Source: Planctomycetaceae bacterium
GTDB lineage: Bacteria; Planctomycetota; Planctomycetia; Isosphaerales; Isosphaeraceae
Direction: 5' to 3'
Assembly: GCA_019232645.1 (NCBI GenBank)
Contig: JAFANO010000168.1
Location: 1-10,914 of the forward strand
Length of the DNA: 10,914 bases
The position numbers and the translations under genes are program-made. This document shows, in pieces, positions 7,189 through 10,914 of this stretch (position 1 is its first letter; every line of letters begins with the position of its first letter). The notes below the pieces were generated by a model that saw only the letters and a program-made list of their open reading frames with translations, was not told the DNA's origin and did not search any database.

Positions 7189-7926
7189 ATGAACAATGGA
7201 TTGTTTCACCGCGTGCCGCACTCGGGACTGTTACCCTCGCGACACCTCTGGCCTGGCATGGTCGTGGTCGGTGCCTTGACGACATTACCGGCGCAAGTGA
7301 GTGCGTCCTCGATGCACTCCCGGTCTTCGGACTTGTCCTCCTGGGCGAACTACGTCCTGGCGGGTCCCAGCGTCTGGTCAACCGTTCAGGCACCCCCCGT
7401 GACGTTGAATGTCCGTGAGACGATGGACCAGGCGCTCGAGTCTCCGGACCCGACCAGCAATCCCTACGTCGATTATCTCCTCTGGCGACGGAGCCTCGAC
7501 CCAAGCCGATTCGATTACTGGCATCCCGTGATCGGCCCGATGCTCCAGCAGTTGATCACCTCGACCCCATCCCCGAGCCTGGCCCCATCGACACCTCAGG
7601 CACCGCAGAGCGTCGGAACTCAACCACAACCCCTGCCCGGCTCGGGAATCGTACCGGAATCAAGCCCGGGGCCAGGGTCGAACCCCGTGCCGGGACCGAA
7701 TCCCGGATCGGAATTGATCCCCCCACCCCTACCCCTCTCTGGCTCGGTGCCTCAAACGGGCCCCGGACCAGGATCGAGCCCCGGACCGACCCCGGGACCG
7801 GGATTCCAACCGCCCCCACCGCCCGTCCCCGAGCCCAGCACCGCGGTCATCGTACTGACCGTGCTCGGCGCGGCTGCTTGGTGGCACTCCCGGCCGTCCC
7901 GACGGGCCAGAGACGCGCAGGAGTAA
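7189..7926 (+). CDS. PEP-CTERM sorting domain protein, Pro/Gly-rich
   Basis: A 245-residue exported protein. Residues 1-39 resemble a signal peptide: basic residues to R17, then a hydrophobic stretch (MVVVGALTTL) and a likely cut after VSA. The mature part has a short core (about 50-122) and a Pro/Gly/Ser-rich tract (about 127-212). The end is a PEP-CTERM signal: VPEPS (213-217), a hydrophobic helix (TAVIVLTVLGAAAWW) and an Arg-rich tail (235-241). Such signals are recognised by exosortase in bacteria that make extracellular polysaccharide or envelope layers; no exosortase gene is in this window. Residues 96-121 match the next gene's protein without gaps at 13 of 26 positions. ATG 7189 is chosen because the signal peptide begins there; an in-frame TTG at 7162 adds nine unneeded residues. 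The ribosome binding site is weak. The function of the core is unknown. Confidence 0.85.
   Translation: MNNGLFHRVPHSGLLPSRHLWPGMVVVGALTTLPAQVSASSMHSRSSDLSSWANYVLAGPSVWSTVQAPPVTLNVRETMDQALESPDPTSNPYVDYLLWRRSLDPSRFDYWHPVIGPMLQQLITSTPSPSLAPSTPQAPQSVGTQPQPLPGSGIVPESSPGPGSNPVPGPNPGSELIPPPLPLSGSVPQTGPGPGSSPGPTPGPGFQPPPPPVPEPSTAVIVLTVLGAAAWWHSRPSRRARDAQE
7645..7830 (+). repeat. degenerate Pro/Gly-coding repeat tract
   Basis: The stretch repeats short blocks around CCCGGACCG and GGGACCGGG, coding for irregular PGPGS, PGPNPG and PGPTPGPG units. It forms a flexible linker between the conserved core and the PEP-CTERM anchor. Such tracts expand and shrink by slippage, so length may vary between strains. 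Confidence 0.6.
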
Positions 7927-7963
7927 CCGTCCCGCCTCTCGCCCTCACCGTCGAGCGACGCAA

Positions 7964-8004
7964 GATGCTCCCCGGCCTCCCGAATGGAGAGGGCGGGGAG
8001 CATC
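7964..8004 (+). terminator. strong hairpin after the first PEP-CTERM gene
   Basis: GATGCTCCCCG (7964-7974) pairs perfectly with CGGGGAGCATC (7994-8004). After one G-G mismatch, CCTC (7976-7979) pairs with GAGG (7989-7992), leaving a 9-base loop. That is 15 base pairs, 37 bases after the stop codon. There is no T-run behind it, so it may be a non-canonical terminator or an mRNA 3'-end stabiliser. Confidence 0.6.
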
Positions 8005-8140
8005 GATTTACCGAACCACCTCCCCCGCAACATCCCCGGCGCCACGCACGATGGTCAGACCGCGGGTTATCGCAACGGTTCCAGGCCGCAAGGTCGCCGC
8101 GAAAACCCCGATCATTCACCTCACCCCGACACATCCGGCA

Positions 8141-8168
8141 TGGACAGGATTGGAAGGATTGGCATAAT
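8141..8168 (+). promoter_or_regulatory. promoter candidate for the second PEP-CTERM gene
   Basis: TGGACA (8141-8146, 5 of 6 to TTGACA) and CATAAT (8163-8168, 5 of 6 to TATAAT) are 16 bases apart. Between them lies a GGATTGG direct repeat. Transcription would start near 8175, leaving a leader of about 114 bases. Confidence 0.45.
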
Positions 8169-8234
8169 CCGCCCGGTCCGCCGCAGCCTCACCGAGCCAG
8201 CCCTCTCCACATCGGCCATCACCATTCGCACGTC

Positions 8235-8261
8235 GATCGCGACCGTCGCGATCTTGCGACG
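8235..8261 (+). promoter_or_regulatory. overlapping inverted repeats in the leader of the second PEP-CTERM gene
   Basis: GATCGCGA (8235-8242) and TCGCGATC (8246-8253) form a perfect 8-bp stem with a 3-base loop. The second arm overlaps a competing 6-bp stem, CGTCGC (8244-8249) with GCGACG (8256-8261). Only one can form at a time. The element ends 27 bases before ATG 8289. It may be an operator or a leader switch; no trans-acting factor is visible. Confidence 0.35.
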
Positions 8262-8288
8262 AATACTCCGATTCGAAAAAGATAATTT

Positions 8289-8912
8289 ATGAAATCGTTC
8301 ATTTGTATTCGAACGCGCCTTCGAATCCCGCGCCCGGTCCTGTATGGCCTGGCCATCCTGGCGGCACTCCGGCCCCAGCCCGCCGGGGCCGCGCCGCTGA
8401 CGGTCCTCGACCGGGTGGCGTCCCATGCCTCGGACGAGTTGCGGTCCCTGGAATCGTACCTCGTCGGGGGCCTCCAGCTCGGGATGCAATCCAAGCCGTC
8501 GACGGCACCAGGCGGGCTGAAGCCCACGCCGCCCGACGGCGAATTGAAGAACGACGCCTGGCACGGCTACCTGACCTCGAAGCGCCAGCAGGATCCGGCG
8601 CTCTTCGACAAGCAGCACCCGATGATCGCGCGCAGCCTCCAGCAATCCCAGGGGTCGAACACGGCCATGCCTCGAGCGGAGGACCTCTCCACCGCCTCCT
8701 CGACGCCGTCGGCGCCGACCGCCGCGAACCTCGCGACCACCAGCCCGGCCAGTGCCGTCCAAACCCTGGGGGCCTCGGGCCGGAGTGCCGCGGTGTCCGT
8801 CGCCCCCGATCCCGGACCCGCGATGTCGCCCGTGCCCGAGCCCTCCGGCATGGCCATGGGGCTGGCGCTGCTTGGCATGGCCGCGTGGTGGCGTCGCTCT
8901 CGGGCCCGCTGA
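8289..8912 (+). CDS. PEP-CTERM sorting domain protein, paralogue of the preceding gene
   Basis: A 207-residue exported protein. The N-terminus (1-34) is a signal peptide: MKSFICIRTRLRIPR gives the basic part, LYGLAILAAL the hydrophobic part, with a likely cut after AGA. A core (about 50-120) is followed by a Ser/Thr/Ala-rich linker (about 121-180). The PEP-CTERM end is VPEPS (182-186), a hydrophobic helix to about 200 and WWRRSRAR. Residues 94-119 align without gaps with residues 96-121 of the preceding protein. Shared residues are Y-L, R, D-P, F-D, H-P, I and L-Q-Q. The linker differs entirely (Ser/Ala-rich here, Pro/Gly-rich there), which suggests an old duplication with only the core constrained. 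The ATG follows an AT-rich stretch without a clear ribosome binding site. A promoter of its own (8141-8168) and the hairpin upstream suggest separate transcription. The biochemical function is unknown. Confidence 0.85.
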   Translation: MKSFICIRTRLRIPRPVLYGLAILAALRPQPAGAAPLTVLDRVASHASDELRSLESYLVGGLQLGMQSKPSTAPGGLKPTPPDGELKNDAWHGYLTSKRQQDPALFDKQHPMIARSLQQSQGSNTAMPRAEDLSTASSTPSAPTAANLATTSPASAVQTLGASGRSAAVSVAPDPGPAMSPVPEPSGMAMGLALLGMAAWWRRSRAR

Positions 8913-8916
8913 TCCC

Positions 8917-8961
8917 CCTCGTCGGGCTCCCATCGGAGGCATCGGTGCCGTCTGGACGAGG
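8917..8961 (+). terminator. imperfect stem-loop structure after the second PEP-CTERM gene
   Basis: CCTCGTC (8917-8923) can pair with GACGAGG (8955-8961), enclosing small internal stems (CTCC/GGAG and GGCA/TGCC). It starts 5 bases after the stop codon. The loop is large and there is no T-run, so this is a tentative transcript end. Confidence 0.3.
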
Positions 8962-8996
8962 ACCGGCCCCGGCTCGATGGCCCGGAACCCGCTTTC

Positions 8997-9005
8997 TGGT
9001 ACACT
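8997..9005 (+). promoter_or_regulatory. extended -10 promoter candidate for metG
   Basis: TGG followed by TACACT (4 of 6 to TATAAT, plus the TG extension) predicts a start near 9012 and a leader of about 109 bases. The -35 region is not recognisable. The CTGGTA core is shared with two other candidates in this window. Confidence 0.35.
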
Positions 9006-9110
9006 GATGGACGGAGGCTGAACGTTCCCTGACTGCCCCGTGTCCTGGAAGGGGGCGAGTCCGCCTCGGCACGGTCTCGCGAGGGTCGATGTCCGAGTGA
9101 TCCCAAGGGC

Positions 9111-9115
9111 AAGGG
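9111..9115 (+). promoter_or_regulatory. ribosome binding site fixing the metG start
   Basis: AAGGG lies 5 bases before ATG 9121 and 8 before ATG 9124, while GTG 9040 has nothing comparable. Either ATG is possible; 9121 is used. Confidence 0.45.
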
Positions 9116-9120
9116 TCTCG

Positions 9121-10698
9121 ATGATGCGCGAAGCGACGCGGTACTTCCTCACGACGGCGATCGACTATCCCAACAGCCGGCCGCACATCGGCACGGCCTT
9201 CGAGAAGATCGGGGCCGACGTCCAGGCGCGATTCCGGCGAATGGAGGGGTACGCGGTCCACTTCCTCATGGGCAACGACGAGAACACGATCAAGGTCTCG
9301 CAGCGCGCCGAGGAGTTAAGGATCGAGCCCAAGCCTTACGTCGATGAGATGGCCCGGCAGTTCCGTAAGGTCTGGGCCGCGCTCGAGATCTCCTGCGACG
9401 ACTTCATCCAGACCAGCGAGCCGCGCCACCATGTGGGCTGCCAGAAGTTCCTCCAGGCGGTCTCCGACGCCGGGGACATCTACAAGAAAGCCTACACGGG
9501 CCTCTACTGCACCGGCTGCGAGGCGTTCAAGACCGAGAAGGAGCTGGTCGACGGCCGTTGCCCGAATCACCCGAACACGCCGCTCCGCGCGGTCCAGGAG
9601 GAAAACTATTTCTTCCGGCTGTCGGCCTTCGGCGACCGACTCCTGGCGCACTACCGGGCGAACCCCGAGTTCATCCAGCCCGAGAGCCGGCGGAACGAGA
9701 TCCTCAACCTGGTCGAGTCGGGTCTGCAGGATATCTCAATCACCCGCAAGGGGTTCTCCTGGGGCATCCCGGTCCCGTTCGACCCCGAGCAGACGATCTA
9801 CGTCTGGTTCGACGCGCTCTTGAACTACATCACCGCGATCGGCTACGGGACCGACGAGGCACGGTTCCGGTCGCTCTGGCCGGCGGACGTCCACGTCATC
9901 GGCAAGGACATCACGCGGTTCCACTGCGCGCTCTGGCCGGCGATGCTGATGTCGGCGGGCCTCCCCCTGCCCCGTCGCGTCTTCGGGCACGGCTTCGTCT
10001 ACAACAAGGGGGCCAAGATCAGCAAGTCGGCCGGGACCGCGATCGACCCGATGGACGTCTTCCGCATCCACGGCGCCGACGCCTTCCGCTACTACTTCAT
10101 GAGGGAGTGCCCGTTCAACGGCGACGGCAACTTCAGCGAGGAGCGGTTCGCCGAGGTCTACAACGCCGACCTGGCCAACAACCTGGGCAACCTCTACAGC
10201 CGGACCCTCTCGATGTGCATCAAGTACTTCGACGGGCGGCTCGAGGGCTCCTCGGCGATCGAGCCGGACGCCTGGCTCGCCGGGCTCGACCTCTCGGCGC
10301 TGGTGGCCGACCTCCGCGAGAAGATCGGCGATTTCGAGTATCATGTCGCCCTCCAGCGGATCTGGCTCGAAGTCCTCGGCGCGGCCAACCGGTACATCGA
10401 CGCGACCGCGCCGTTCAGGCTGGCCAAGACCGACCTCGCCGCCTGCAAGGTCGTGCTGGTCAACCTGGCCGAGGCGCTCCGGGTCATCGCGATCCTGATC
10501 AAGCCGTTCCTGCCCCGGACGGCCGAGATCTTCTATCGGGCCTTCAACTTCGAGCAGTCCCAGGGATGGGACCGCGTCGGCAACGGCGACGTGCCCGCGC
10601 GTCCCGCCGTCCCCGACTGGCACGTGACCGCGGCGCTGGTCGGCGGCAAGCCGGCACCGCTCTTCCCCAAGATCGAGGTCAAGGGACCGGATGCCTGA
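9121..10698 (+). CDS. metG: methionine-tRNA ligase
   Basis: Charges tRNA-Met (initiator and elongator) with methionine using ATP, in the cytoplasm. The 525-residue protein is a class I synthetase: FLTTAIDYPNSRPHIGT carries the HIGH-type motif (HIGT, 22-25), and the KMSKS-type motif is KISKS (299-303) in KGAKISKSAGT. The connective-peptide insert holds a single zinc knuckle of Cys and His: C130, C133, C147 and H150. VWFDALLNYITA and GKDITRFHC are also typical. The helical anticodon-binding domain (roughly 350-510) includes NLGNLYSRTL. The protein ends with KPAPLFPKIE and has no C-terminal EMAPII/Trbp111-like tRNA-binding domain, so it is the short form. Arrangement and zinc motif resemble the Thermus-type enzyme. 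The frame is open to GTG 9040, but those 27 residues are unconserved and lack a ribosome binding site. It appears to be a single-gene unit. Confidence 0.96.
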   Translation: MMREATRYFLTTAIDYPNSRPHIGTAFEKIGADVQARFRRMEGYAVHFLMGNDENTIKVSQRAEELRIEPKPYVDEMARQFRKVWAALEISCDDFIQTSEPRHHVGCQKFLQAVSDAGDIYKKAYTGLYCTGCEAFKTEKELVDGRCPNHPNTPLRAVQEENYFFRLSAFGDRLLAHYRANPEFIQPESRRNEILNLVESGLQDISITRKGFSWGIPVPFDPEQTIYVWFDALLNYITAIGYGTDEARFRSLWPADVHVIGKDITRFHCALWPAMLMSAGLPLPRRVFGHGFVYNKGAKISKSAGTAIDPMDVFRIHGADAFRYYFMRECPFNGDGNFSEERFAEVYNADLANNLGNLYSRTLSMCIKYFDGRLEGSSAIEPDAWLAGLDLSALVADLREKIGDFEYHVALQRIWLEVLGAANRYIDATAPFRLAKTDLAACKVVLVNLAEALRVIAILIKPFLPRTAEIFYRAFNFEQSQGWDRVGNGDVPARPAVPDWHVTAALVGGKPAPLFPKIEVKGPDA

Positions 10699-10739
10699 CG
10701 GCCGGCCCGCCTTCACTCGCTTGCGTCGGAATCGTGGTC

Positions 10740-10761
10740 CACGGGTCTTCAACGATCCGTG
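10740..10761 (+). terminator. hairpin after metG
   Basis: CACGGGTC (10740-10747) pairs with GATCCGTG (10754-10761), 8 pairs including one G-T, with a 6-base loop, 41 bases after the metG stop. No T-run follows. The rest of 10699-10914 shows no gene I can support. Confidence 0.38.
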
Positions 10762-10914
10762 ACTGGGCGAGAAACCCGATAAGGACTTTCACACAGCCGG
10801 GGTGCGTTCCGGGGGACAGTCCGGACACTTTGGCCGGCGGAGAGGGGCTGGAGGGCTGGGGTATTCCTCAGCAGTCAAAAAGCGGCTCGGCCCGGTCGGC
10901 GAAGCCCGCCCGAC

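Larger units (their letters stand above)
7927..8288. other. 362-base gap between the two PEP-CTERM genes
   Basis: No gene is supported. The gap holds a strong hairpin (7964-8004), a promoter candidate (8141-8168) and a pair of overlapping inverted repeats (8235-8261) close to the next start. The stretch 8005-8140 shows nothing I recognise. Confidence 0.55.

Noticed and set aside
7104..7418. 104-codon rightward frame at the start of the first PEP-CTERM gene
   Set aside because: It overlaps the signal peptide and core of the PEP-CTERM frame in another phase and shows no domain or ribosome binding site.
9006..9120. T-box or other riboswitch in the metG leader
   Set aside because: The 5' region lacks a recognisable T-box sequence and any antiterminator-like structure with a following T-run.
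8121..9152. Long leftward frames opposite the second PEP-CTERM gene
   Set aside because: Arg/Gly-rich antisense shadows; the forward frame has a signal peptide and a clear PEP-CTERM end.
1..10914. CRISPR array, tRNA or rRNA genes, insertion sequences, attachment sites
   Set aside because: I looked for regularly spaced repeats, cloverleaf sequences, rRNA segments and transposase motifs on both strands and found none.

Overview
This is a GC-rich bacterial window. A YgiQ-type radical SAM protein, two Uma2 (DUF820) PD-(D/E)XK proteins and two PEP-CTERM secreted proteins ending in VPEPS, a hydrophobic helix and arginines together point to Planctomycetota, most likely an Isosphaera-like lineage. 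That placement is inferred from gene families and composition; no 16S or other marker is present.

Layout. The left edge (1-62) may hold the first codons of a leftward gene with a good ribosome binding site. A leftward Uma2 gene (240-797) is divergent from a rightward YgiQ-family radical SAM gene (895-2946). A 334-base gap with a GC hairpin, an extended -10 promoter and an AT-rich 7-base-phased element leads to an RsmB/NOP-type RNA cytosine-5 methyltransferase (3281-4762). A second Uma2 gene (4834-5421) follows 71 bases later and may be co-transcribed. It converges, with a 6-base gap, on a leftward aldehyde dehydrogenase of the succinate-semialdehyde dehydrogenase type (5428-6882). A divergent gap of 306 bases separates that gene from two rightward PEP-CTERM genes (7189-7926 and 8289-8912). 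The last gene is a methionyl-tRNA synthetase (9121-10698), followed by about 216 bases without a recognisable gene.

How the genes relate. Most are single-gene units of housekeeping or accessory type. The RNA methyltransferase and methionyl-tRNA synthetase serve translation. YgiQ is a radical SAM enzyme whose substrate I do not know. The dehydrogenase oxidises a small aldehyde acid or a related aldehyde. The two PEP-CTERM proteins are exported and should be anchored or processed by an exosortase encoded elsewhere.

The most unusual signal is that the two PEP-CTERM proteins, otherwise low-complexity, share an ungapped 26-residue core (13 identities, with D-P, F-D and H-P pairs). They are also preceded by similarly placed CATAAT promoter candidates with leaders of about 110 bases. 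This looks like a small duplicated family of secreted proteins with an undescribed domain. The second leader also contains two mutually exclusive hairpins just ahead of the start codon.
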